A DNA stretch of 8,205 nucleotides from DATKMS01 sp035541735. Lineage in GTDB: Bacteria > Desulfobacterota > Binatia > HRBIN30. The stretch covers positions 1 to 8,205 of the forward strand of contig DATKMS010000274.1 of assembly GCA_035541735.1 (NCBI GenBank), in the 5' to 3' direction. Each line of letters begins with the position of its first letter. The stretch's first letter is position 1. Positions 1-6,225 of the stretch are shown piece by piece. The translations under genes were made by a program, and so were the position numbers. The notes below the pieces were generated by a model, which made no database searches, was not told the origin of the DNA, and saw nothing but the letters and a program-made list of their open reading frames with translations.

Positions 1-882
1 GTCGTCCTTGTTATCGAACGCTCCGCGGGCCTGCATGGTGCCTGTCGTCGGATCGACGCGGTTGTCGACGAAATCCAAAACACCTTTGCGAGCGTAGCCG
101 CTTTCGCCGACGAGTCCGATCTCGACCGGAACGTTGAGGACACGCACGTTGCCCGATTGAGGGAGCTTGCCTTGGCCAAGGTCCCGCTCTCGCACGCGCA
201 GGATCGTCCGTTCGTCGACATCGAAGTAGACGTAGATCGGGTCCATTCGCACCAGAGTTGTCAGCGGGGCCGAACCGCTCTGGCCAATGGGTTGGATCAG
301 GTTGCCTTTGGTGACCGAGGTGCGGCTGGCGCGTCCATCGATGGGTGCGGCGATGCTGGCGAACTCGAGGTTGAGCTTGGCGTCCGTCAGGCGCGCCTTC
401 GCGGACATGATCTCCGCTTGCGAGGACTCTTTGGACGCGATCGAGGTTTCGAGGTCGCGTTCGCTGGCGGCGCCTTTGGGGAGTAAACGCGTGTTGCGCG
501 CGACGTCGGCCTCGGCCTTGCGCAGTTGCGCCTGCCATTTCGCCACGTCGCCTTCGGCGCGCATCACGTCGGCTTCGTAGGGACGCGGATCGATTTCAAA
601 CAGCACGTCGCCGGCTTTGACATCCCTGCCATCCTGGAAGTTGACGTTGACCAGATACCCACCGACCCGTGCACGGACATCCACCTCCTCAACCGCAGCG
701 GTGCGCCCGGTGGTGGTGAAGTACTCAACCGCGGGTTGCTCGACCGGCTGACCTACCGCGACTTCCGGCGGCGGCAGCGACGCCACCTGCGGCGCGTTGC
801 TGCACCCCAGCGCGACGACGGCAAAGCCCACGGCGATCACTGCGGTTCCTTTGAGTATGTGGAGTCGTCTGAGTGTTCTCAT
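1..882 (-). CDS. RND efflux periplasmic adaptor (membrane fusion protein, HlyD/AcrA family), 3' end beyond the window
   Basis: This is the periplasmic adaptor of a tripartite RND exporter, linking an inner-membrane pump to an outer-membrane channel. The 294 visible residues start at ATG 882, with a GGGAG Shine-Dalgarno 11 nt upstream, and the frame is open to position 1. A basic, hydrophobic N-terminus ends in ALGC, so Cys27 is a probable lipidation site, as in AcrA and MexA. The first half-lipoyl motif is at about residues 65-99 (VGGYL, then DGRDVKAGDVLFEIDPRPY). A charged alpha-hairpin spans about 100-170. The second half-lipoyl motif is at about 171-196 (APIDGRASRTSVTKGNLI). The beta-barrel follows, with the family signature DNRVDPTTGTMQ at about 274-285. 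The membrane-proximal domain is missing, so roughly the last quarter lies outside. The upstream neighbour encodes the matching channel. The exported substrate cannot be told from the adaptor. Confidence 0.95.
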   Translation of the reverse strand, partial: MRTLRRLHILKGTAVIAVGFAVVALGCSNAPQVASLPPPEVAVGQPVEQPAVEYFTTTGRTAAVEEVDVRARVGGYLVNVNFQDGRDVKAGDVLFEIDPRPYEADVMRAEGDVAKWQAQLRKAEADVARNTRLLPKGAASERDLETSIASKESSQAEIMSAKARLTDAKLNLEFASIAAPIDGRASRTSVTKGNLIQPIGQSGSAPLTTLVRMDPIYVYFDVDERTILRVRERDLGQGKLPQSGNVRVLNVPVEIGLVGESGYARKGVLDFVDNRVDPTTGTMQARGAFDNKDD

Positions 883-893
883 GGTCAACCTAT

Positions 894-898
894 CTCCC
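894..898 (-). promoter_or_regulatory. Shine-Dalgarno site of the membrane fusion protein gene
   Basis: The minus strand reads GGGAG, 11 nt before the ATG at 882. It supports that start, and the signal peptide begins right there. The spacing is slightly long. Confidence 0.5.
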
Positions 899-912
899 GC
901 ATTCCGAGTCCG

Positions 913-927
913 AGATTCACTGAATCT
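913..927. promoter_or_regulatory. 15-bp perfect palindrome, candidate operator upstream of the efflux adaptor gene
   Basis: AGATTCA and TGAATCT form a perfect 7+7 bp inverted repeat around a single central base, 31-45 bp upstream of the adaptor ATG. The one-base centre is too small for an RNA loop without losing a pair, so a site for a dimeric DNA-binding protein fits better than a terminator. It is richer in A/T than its surroundings. No regulator gene is in the window, and binding is inferred only from symmetry and position. Confidence 0.35.
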
Positions 928-934
928 GCCATCA

Positions 935-973
935 CCTCACCCCGACCCTTTCCTGGGAGGAGAGGGAGCTGAG
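935..973. repeat. REP-like GC-rich hairpin element in the intergenic gap
   Basis: CCCTTTCC (946-953) pairs with GGAGAGGG (959-966) around a 5-base loop, with one T:G position. An outer CTCA/TGAG pair (936-939 and 970-973) extends the symmetry. The run CCTCACCCCGACCC followed by a GGAGAGGGAG arm resembles dispersed intergenic repeats often seen in many copies in high-GC proteobacterial genomes. That resemblance is from memory. No run of T follows on either strand, so it is not a standard intrinsic terminator, although the hairpin could protect mRNA ends between the channel and adaptor genes. Confidence 0.5.
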
Positions 974-976
974 CGC

Positions 977-988
977 ACCACGCGTGGT
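977..988. repeat. 12-bp perfect palindrome ACCACGCGTGGT
   Basis: This is a perfect 6+6 bp palindrome 10 bp to the right of the hairpin arm at 959-966, in the same 165-bp gap (883-1047) between the channel and adaptor genes. It could be part of the dispersed repeat, a protein-binding site or chance in GC-rich DNA. There is no independent support for a function. Confidence 0.3.
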
Positions 989-1047
989 CGCGCAGCGTCA
1001 GGCGCGATACGCGATCAGCCATAAGCGATGCACGGGGCCTCATTGCA

Positions 1048-2661
1048 TCACCATTGCGGCGACCACCACCGCCAGCGCCACCAACCGCGGTCCGATTCAG
1101 TGCCGGCCGCGGCGGACACCGGCGTCTTCTGTTGCGCTTCGCTGCTCAACCGACCGCCCCAGTTTGTACGTTCACGCATCTGCTTAGCGGTCTCCGGCGG
1201 AACGAAGTCTTTGCCTGCGCGCAGCTCCCATCCGCCGCCCAGCGCCCGGTACAGCGTGGTCAGATCGAGCGCGACGGTGCCCCGGGTGGACACCAACTTG
1301 TCCTGCTCGGTGAGCAGGAACTGTTGCGTGTTGATCACGCGCGTGTAGTCGACCGCGCCTTCGCGGTACTGCAGGTCGGCGATGGTGACGGCGTTGCGTG
1401 CGGCGTCGACGCTGCGGGCGAGCAGGTCGACCTGGCGCCGTGCGCCCAAAAATCCGGCGAGCGCGCTCTCGACCTCACTCTGGGCTCGCAGCACCGTGTT
1501 CTCGTAGTCGGAAATCAACGCCTGGTACTCGGCGTCCTGAACGCGCACGTTGTTGGTGATGCGACCGTAGTTCAGAATCGCCCAACGGAAGCTCGGCCCG
1601 CCGAAGGCTTCGATGCTGTCGCCGTCGAACAGGTTGGCGAAGTCTTTCGAAGCCACGCTGACCGTCCCGAGCAAGCTGAGGCGCGGGAGGAGGTCGGTCT
1701 TAGCGACGCCGATCAGCGCACTTTGCGCGGCCAAGAGACGCTCGGCGCGTTGGATGTCGGGGCGCCGGCGAAGGAGGTCGGCCGGAATGCCAACCGCGAC
1801 TTGGGGCGGCGCGCTGGGAATTGGGCGCGGGTCGCCCAGGAGATCGTGGAGGTCACTCGGCGGGAGACCGAGCAGGAGGCACAAGTTGTTCTGGGTTTGG
1901 CGAATGCTGGCCTCGAATCCGGGAATGAGCGAACGAGTGTCTTCGAGCAACGATGCGGCTTGTTCTTCGTCGAGCTTACTCACCGCGCCGCCCCGATACT
2001 TCTCGGAGACGATGTTGTAGCTGCTCTGCTGGATCTCGACGTTGGTGTGCGCTACCGCGAGCCGCTCTTCGAGGGTCCGCAACGTGATATAGTTGAGCGC
2101 GACCTCACCGACCAAGCTGACCAGCGCATCGTCATAGGCGGCAACCGAGGCCAGCAGTTGCGCGTCGGCCGACTCGATACCGCGCCGGAAACGGCCCCAA
2201 AAGTCCAGCTCCCATCCGGCGTTGAAGCCAATGTTCACATCGGAGAAGGTCCTGTCAAAGCCCGATCCCCGTTGGTTTGCCCGATTCGTGCTCGCGGTGT
2301 TGTACGAGTATCCACCCGCCGCTTCCTGGAGTTGAGGGAACAGCGTACCGATGGCGATGCCCCGGTTCGCTTCCGCCGACAGAACGCGCGCGCCGGCCGC
2401 CTGCAACGATGGGTTCTGCCGGTATGCGGTCTCGACGAGGGACGTCAACGTCGGATCGCCGAACAGCGTCCACCATCCGCTGTAGTCGGCGTGCTCGCGC
2501 GAGATCGTCGCGTCGCCGGTCTCCATCCACTGCTCGGCAGCCGGCGCGGGTGGGCGGACATAGTCGGGTCCGACCATCATGCAACCTGCCAACGAGAGCG
2601 CCGCTCCCGCAGCGGCAACGACTTTCCATGCGGAGCACGAACTCCCGCCCGTAACGTTCAT
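1048..2661 (-). CDS. Outer-membrane efflux lipoprotein, NodT/OprM family
   Basis: This is the trimeric outer-membrane exit duct of an RND-type exporter. The 537 residues start at ATG 2661, with GAGGGAG 6 nt upstream. The signal peptide ends in LAGC with the lipidated Cys27, followed by MVGPDYVRPPAP, typical of NodT-type channels. Two outer-membrane-efflux repeats follow, about 65-265 and 290-475. The second contains the hallmark IPADLLRRRPDIQRAERLL (about 292-310), and the fold ends near YRALGGGW (471-478). After that comes an unusual tail of about 57 residues whose last 11 residues hold six tryptophans. The preceding glycine-zipper gene ends 36 bp upstream. The adaptor gene follows 165 bp downstream, so the order is channel then adaptor, whereas many RND operons place the channel last. 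The family call is firm but the substrate is unknown. Confidence 0.95.
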   Translation of the reverse strand: MNVTGGSSCSAWKVVAAAGAALSLAGCMMVGPDYVRPPAPAAEQWMETGDATISREHADYSGWWTLFGDPTLTSLVETAYRQNPSLQAAGARVLSAEANRGIAIGTLFPQLQEAAGGYSYNTASTNRANQRGSGFDRTFSDVNIGFNAGWELDFWGRFRRGIESADAQLLASVAAYDDALVSLVGEVALNYITLRTLEERLAVAHTNVEIQQSSYNIVSEKYRGGAVSKLDEEQAASLLEDTRSLIPGFEASIRQTQNNLCLLLGLPPSDLHDLLGDPRPIPSAPPQVAVGIPADLLRRRPDIQRAERLLAAQSALIGVAKTDLLPRLSLLGTVSVASKDFANLFDGDSIEAFGGPSFRWAILNYGRITNNVRVQDAEYQALISDYENTVLRAQSEVESALAGFLGARRQVDLLARSVDAARNAVTIADLQYREGAVDYTRVINTQQFLLTEQDKLVSTRGTVALDLTTLYRALGGGWELRAGKDFVPPETAKQMRERTNWGGRLSSEAQQKTPVSAAAGTESDRGWWRWRWWSPQW

Positions 2662-2697
2662 CCTCGACTCCCTCTACCGCCGCACGCTATATCACGG

Positions 2698-3147
2698 CTA
2701 TTTGACCGTGTAGCCCTTTCCCTCCATGCAGGCGGCGAACGCCCGTTGGTAGCTGTTCTGGGTCTCGGCTTGCGCGGCCTGCTTGTTCCTCTTCGACCCG
2801 CGTCGTCCGGCGACGCCGCCGACCACAGCGCCAGCGGCGGCGCCCTTCCCCGCGTCACCGGCGATCGCGCCAACCCCGGCTCCGACCAATGCGCCTCTAG
2901 CAGCTCCGCCCGCGGTTCCGCGCGCGTGTTCACCGGCTTGATCTGGTGCGGCCGGCGCCGACGGATCGACGCCGCTTTGCTCCTTCGCCCACTTGTAACA
3001 CGAGAACTCGTCCTGCTCCTGCTGCTGCTTGCTCTGTCCCTTCTGCGGGAAGACGTAGACCTTCGGCGCTTGCGCCAGGGCCTGTGTGCTCGCGAGGCCG
3101 ACAACGATTGTGATCATCCAAGCCCGGTACTGTCTCGTGTCTCTCAT
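2698..3147 (-). CDS. Secreted glycine-zipper protein
   Basis: This is a small envelope protein of 149 residues. The signal peptide runs to about residue 25 (ALA before QAPK). A Gln-rich stretch (about 38-46) leads to DEFSCYKWAKEQSGVDP. A glycine-zipper segment at about 78-114 has repeated GxxxG-type spacing (GALVGAGVGAIAGDAGKGAA and on), followed by a basic patch (RRGSKRNK). The C-terminal motif YQRAFAACMEGKGYTVK is common in such proteins. Cys50 and Cys140 flank the zipper and could form a disulfide. Glycine-zipper segments of this kind are thought to insert into or pack against membranes, and many relatives are outer-membrane-associated, but no reaction is known. The start is fixed by a perfect GGAGGAG 6 nt before ATG 3147. 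The next gene, the efflux channel, lies 36 bp downstream, so co-transcription is likely. Confidence 0.85.
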   Translation of the reverse strand: MRDTRQYRAWMITIVVGLASTQALAQAPKVYVFPQKGQSKQQQEQDEFSCYKWAKEQSGVDPSAPAAPDQAGEHARGTAGGAARGALVGAGVGAIAGDAGKGAAAGAVVGGVAGRRGSKRNKQAAQAETQNSYQRAFAACMEGKGYTVK

Positions 3148-3153
3148 TTTTCA

Positions 3154-3160
3154 CTCCTCC
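3154..3160 (-). promoter_or_regulatory. Strong Shine-Dalgarno of the glycine-zipper gene
   Basis: The minus strand reads GGAGGAG followed by a 6-nt A-rich spacer and ATG 3147. This near-ideal site fixes the start and argues against the overlapping ATG at 3154 in another frame. Confidence 0.75.
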
Positions 3161-3192
3161 ATCCCATCGCTAGTCTCTCGTCCGATGACGTC

Positions 3193-4230
3193 TTACTTGT
3201 CCTTCAAGCCCGTGCGTGCCTTTTCGAAGATCTCGCTGATTTGCTTCGCCATCATGTTGCGACCGATGGCCTGTTTGGCGGACGCACCAAAGCCGCCGAG
3301 TTGGTCGGTGGTGGTGCGGTTCACGTACACGACCGCCGTGCCGTTCTCCACCGGCAGCAGTGCGCCGACGGCCTGCGTGTCATTGTAGTCGTGGCTGACG
3401 TAGAAATCCCGGTCAGCAACCACGTATGCGTCCCCGAGTGGCATGGCGAGGCGTTGCCGCAACGCGAAGACGGGTCGCCCGCTCATGGCGTAGCGGATGC
3501 AAAAGAAGCGCTGTTTCAGTTCCGCGGGAATACCCTGTGGGTAGTTCATGAACGCGTCGTAGAAAGCCGGAGCATACTTCTTGAGCCCCTGGGCGGCCTC
3601 GGTCTGGCGGCGCAGATCGTCCGCCGGCTGGGATTGCTTGTCTTTGCCGCGGGCATACGGCGCGATGCCGGCCAAACCTTGCGAACGATACGCCTGATAC
3701 CGCGCCAGCAGCAGCTGTCGCACGGCATCTTCGACTTGCGCCTGCCCGGCGCCCTTGAGCGCCGCGAAGCTGGCAATTTCCGCGGTGGAGAGATTCAACG
3801 TGTCGCCCGGTTCGGCGCTGAGATAGCGTTGGGCTTCTTTGTCGCCTCCGGGCTGGAGCGTCACGACCTTGGGATCGACCAGCGTCCCCTCGGCGTTGAT
3901 CTCAGTCACCGCCTGCACCTGCGGATCATTGCGCGAGGTCGGGCCGCTCTTTAGGGACGACAGGATTTTTTGCGCCGGCGCCTTGACGAGGAACACCATC
4001 ACCGCGGCGAGCTCTCGCTCGGACGTCTCCTTGGTGGTGGTCTTCACCAATTCGCCGTTGCGCACCCGTTGTACGTCGTCCTTGCTGAAGTCGAAATCGG
4101 CCATCAGCGCTTCGAGGGTCGGCAAGGCGCGCGCGGCAGTTGCGTTGCTCAGAACGGCGCCAACGGACAGCGCGATGGCTGCAAGTCGAGCACGGCGTCC
4201 AATGCGCTTTCGTCGAAATGAATGTGGCAT
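3193..4230 (-). CDS. Uncharacterised secreted (periplasmic) protein, 345 residues
   Basis: I cannot name a family. ATG 4230 is the better start. It follows GGAGGA by 3 nt and begins a clear signal peptide: basic n-region RRKRIGRRAR, a hydrophobic core, then an ARA cleavage site at about residue 35. The longer open frame, back to 4344, would bury this signal and overlap the upstream gene by 95 bp. The mature part has no membrane segment. An N-terminal region holds VQRVRNGELVK and a Thr/Lys/Glu run. The middle part contains GLAGIAPYARGK (about 185-196) and a helical stretch ending in FYDAFMNYPQG. The C-terminal part contains VSHDYNDTQAVG (about 278-289) and YVNRTTTDQLGGFGASAKQAIGR (about 302-324), which look like the best conserved blocks. 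Only one Cys (244) remains in the mature protein, and no classical catalytic motif is obvious. It lies 19 bp after the DUF4056-like lipoprotein gene, suggesting joint expression in the envelope. Confidence 0.8.
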   Translation of the reverse strand: MPHSFRRKRIGRRARLAAIALSVGAVLSNATAARALPTLEALMADFDFSKDDVQRVRNGELVKTTTKETSERELAAVMVFLVKAPAQKILSSLKSGPTSRNDPQVQAVTEINAEGTLVDPKVVTLQPGGDKEAQRYLSAEPGDTLNLSTAEIASFAALKGAGQAQVEDAVRQLLLARYQAYRSQGLAGIAPYARGKDKQSQPADDLRRQTEAAQGLKKYAPAFYDAFMNYPQGIPAELKQRFFCIRYAMSGRPVFALRQRLAMPLGDAYVVADRDFYVSHDYNDTQAVGALLPVENGTAVVYVNRTTTDQLGGFGASAKQAIGRNMMAKQISEIFEKARTGLKDK

Positions 4231-4233
4231 ACG

Positions 4234-4239
4234 TCCTCC
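4234..4239 (-). promoter_or_regulatory. Shine-Dalgarno deciding the start of the secreted protein gene
   Basis: GGAGGA lies 3 nt before ATG 4230, inside the 19-bp gap after the stop of the DUF4056-like gene. It selects this ATG over the upstream in-frame start at 4344, which would overlap the neighbour. Confidence 0.65.
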
Positions 4240-4249
4240 GTGCGTTCGC

Positions 4250-5557
4250 TTAGTCGCGGTAGCGCGACACCTCGCCGGGTCTCGCGGCAGGTGAACCCGC
4301 GCCCGGTCCCAACTCCAAGTCGGCGGTGCGCTCGATCGCGGCAATCACCGCGGGAAAATCGTCCTGCGTTATCATCGTGCTTCCGGCCTTGGGGAATGGG
4401 AAGCCGTTTTTGACCAGCAGCTCGCCCGGCTGAATCTCGAGCGTCGCCATCTGCCGGAACGGCACATCGTCGATGCGATCGGGCACGTTCAACGCGAGCG
4501 CCGTCCAGTCGCCGTGACAGTACTGGTCGAATTCGTTCTTCGCTTCCGAGAGAACGGCCGAGGGCAGGGTATCCGCGAGCTTCCACGGGTACAGCTTTGG
4601 CCCGATGTTGAAGTAGCGGTGTCGCACGAGCTGGTTGTCAGGGACGCGCTTGGTGGAATCCCACCAGATCCCGTCGATATACTCGAACGCACGGCGACTC
4701 GCGTCGCGTGGAAGCGGCCCGAGTTTTGTCAACGCTTCCTTGAGGAGGACGGTGGCCGCGCGATTGTAATCCAACTCGCTGGACCCAAAGTGACGACGGA
4801 TGAGTGTGCCGGTAATCTTCACACCCACTAGGTTGGAGTAAAGGTCCTCGGGCGAGAATGCGGACGGACGCTCAGAGAACGGCGTCGAAGACCAGCCGTA
4901 CCAGGTGGTGATCTCGTGCCAGATGGAGGCTTGGAAGTCGAGCCATTCAGCCAGGCTGGTCGCCACTTCGCGCAAGCCGTGGGCGCGGACGAGATGCGGG
5001 TCGAGCGGTTTGACGACGATGCGTCGTTCGGCGCCTTCGCCGACGATAGGGATGGTGCCGCCGGTCGTCGCCATACGGGCGATCTGCGCAACCAGGTAGA
5101 GTGTGCGATCAGCGTTGTCGCGCACGTGGGCGATGTCGATGAAGCCGCCGCGACAGGTGTACACAATGCCGGACGCCTCGTCGGAGACCACGCTGCCGCT
5201 GCCGTACGGTTGCAGTGAGATCGTTCCGTTGTCGTACTTGTGCATGCCCAGGCTGTCGATGTCCAGCACATTGCGAACCTCGTAGCCCGGCACCGGGATC
5301 GAGCCGACTTTCACGCTGACGTCGTTGCCGAAAATGCAACACGGGCGCAAACTTTTCGGTTCGGGAACATTGGCAACTTCACTGCTGTCGAGTCCCGAGA
5401 AGAACGCCGCCTCCAACTCCTCGTCGCGGATCGGCTGGGCCTGCCACTTGGGCGCGCAGGCGGATGACAACAGGGCGACTGACAGGATTGCCGACAGAAC
5501 GATGCGGATCGAAAGTTGGCGCCACCGCAACCTCCTCGACATCACCCTCCGGCTCAT
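4250..5557 (-). CDS. DUF4056-like envelope lipoprotein
   Basis: This is a predicted lipoprotein of 435 residues. The chosen ATG 5557 has a GGAGG with 8-nt spacing and directly precedes a basic n-region and a hydrophobic core ending in LLSSAC (Cys34 lipidated). An in-frame GTG at 5608 would add 17 residues without signal-like character, and ATG 5542 is a further option. The mature part has a double-Cys block RPCCIFGND (Cys73/74), then YTCRGGFIDIAHVRDNAD (about 133-150), then IWHEITTWYGW (about 212-222) and FSPEDLYSNLVG (about 234-245). From memory these blocks match DUF4056, a family of uncharacterised proteobacterial lipoproteins. The conserved Asp, His and Glu residues could form a metal or catalytic site, but that is inference. 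It lies 47 bp after the carbonic anhydrase gene and 19 bp before the secreted protein gene, so it probably belongs to the same transcript. Confidence 0.8.
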   Translation of the reverse strand: MSRRVMSRRLRWRQLSIRIVLSAILSVALLSSACAPKWQAQPIRDEELEAAFFSGLDSSEVANVPEPKSLRPCCIFGNDVSVKVGSIPVPGYEVRNVLDIDSLGMHKYDNGTISLQPYGSGSVVSDEASGIVYTCRGGFIDIAHVRDNADRTLYLVAQIARMATTGGTIPIVGEGAERRIVVKPLDPHLVRAHGLREVATSLAEWLDFQASIWHEITTWYGWSSTPFSERPSAFSPEDLYSNLVGVKITGTLIRRHFGSSELDYNRAATVLLKEALTKLGPLPRDASRRAFEYIDGIWWDSTKRVPDNQLVRHRYFNIGPKLYPWKLADTLPSAVLSEAKNEFDQYCHGDWTALALNVPDRIDDVPFRQMATLEIQPGELLVKNGFPFPKAGSTMITQDDFPAVIAAIERTADLELGPGAGSPAARPGEVSRYRD

Positions 5558-5565
5558 CACCGCTT

Positions 5566-5570
5566 CCTCC
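5566..5570 (-). promoter_or_regulatory. Shine-Dalgarno deciding the start of the DUF4056-like gene
   Basis: GGAGG sits 8 nt upstream of ATG 5557, in the context AAAGGAGGAAGCGGTG. It favours this start over the GTG at 5608, which merges with the stop of the carbonic anhydrase gene, and over ATG 5578. Confidence 0.65.
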
Positions 5571-5604
5571 TTTCGCATCGCCGCCGTTCGGTCATAGCCG
5601 GCAG

Positions 5605-6225
5605 TCACGACAAGAAGCTCACGCTACCTGAGGCGATATCGAACACAGCGCCCACGAGTTTCATCTCGCCTTCAGCCATCCGCGCTTGAGCTTCTGGCAT
5701 CTCAAGGAGCTGGCGCATGGACCAGCGCACGTTGGCCTCGACGGCGTGAGTCAGTTGCAAGGTCGGCGAAGCCTGGGGATCGACATCGCCCAGTCCGGGC
5801 AGCATGTCATCGATCAAGATCTGGATACGCGACCGTTCTCGTACACCTTGCCGCTTCATCGCCAGGGCCGCTTGCACGGCGCCGCAGCCTTCGTGGCCGA
5901 GTACGACGAACAGCGGCGTGTGCAAGTGAACGCCCGCGTACTGCATGCTGCCGGTGACCTCGGGCGACACGACGTTGCCAGCCACGCGGACGACGAACAA
6001 TTCGCCGAAACCGGCATCGAAGAGCAACTCCGGCGGAACCCGCGAGTCGCTGCAGCCGATGATCGTGGCGAACGGGTGCTGGCCCGAAGTGAGCAGCGCG
6101 AGAAAGTCTTTCCAACGCGTCGGAAAGCGACTCTCACCGCGCAGAAAGCGCTGATTGCCATCGATCAAGCGCTGCAACGCCTCGTCTGCGGAAACGTGAG
6201 GAGTCTTGCTCGGAGAGGCGGTCAC
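5605..6225 (-). CDS. Beta-class carbonic anhydrase
   Basis: This zinc enzyme interconverts CO2 and bicarbonate. It has no signal peptide, so it is expected in the cytoplasm. The 206 residues start at GTG 6225, with GGAG 8 nt upstream. The open frame extends back to 6525, but only as a shadow across the GH13 gene. The family order is complete: ALQRLIDGNQRFL (about 16-28), IIGCSDSRVPPE with zinc ligands Cys58 and possibly Asp60 next to Arg62, then VVRVAGNVVSPEV (about 78-90), and VLGHEGCGAV with His111 and Cys114. The ligand set C-D/R-H-C and the length are normal for bacterial beta enzymes. The GTG start overlaps the stop of the GH13 gene in a GTGA, so translation is probably coupled. Its stop likewise forms a GTGA with an alternative start of the next gene. 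It could supply bicarbonate for carboxylation or help pH balance. Nothing in the window identifies the user. Confidence 0.95.
   Translation of the reverse strand: MTASPSKTPHVSADEALQRLIDGNQRFLRGESRFPTRWKDFLALLTSGQHPFATIIGCSDSRVPPELLFDAGFGELFVVRVAGNVVSPEVTGSMQYAGVHLHTPLFVVLGHEGCGAVQAALAMKRQGVRERSRIQILIDDMLPGLGDVDPQASPTLQLTHAVEANVRWSMRQLLEMPEAQARMAEGEMKLVGAVFDIASGSVSFLS

Noticed and set aside
946..966. The hairpin as an intrinsic terminator of the channel gene.
   Set aside because: No T-run follows the stem on the minus strand, where CGGGGTGAGG is found instead. A dispersed repeat fits better.
2658..3104. A 148-codon minus-strand frame overlapping the glycine-zipper gene.
   Set aside because: It is a Ser/Arg-rich shadow. 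The alternative frame has a signal peptide, a zipper motif and a perfect Shine-Dalgarno.
1054..3954. A 966-codon open frame on the plus strand.
   Set aside because: It lies antisense to four well-supported genes and crosses their gaps. Its translation is Arg/Val/Leu-rich without domains. Such frames arise easily opposite high-GC genes with strong third-position bias.
4231..4344. A longer start for the secreted protein gene.
   Set aside because: It would bury a clear signal peptide 38 residues inside the protein and overlap the DUF4056-like gene. GGAGGA supports ATG 4230.
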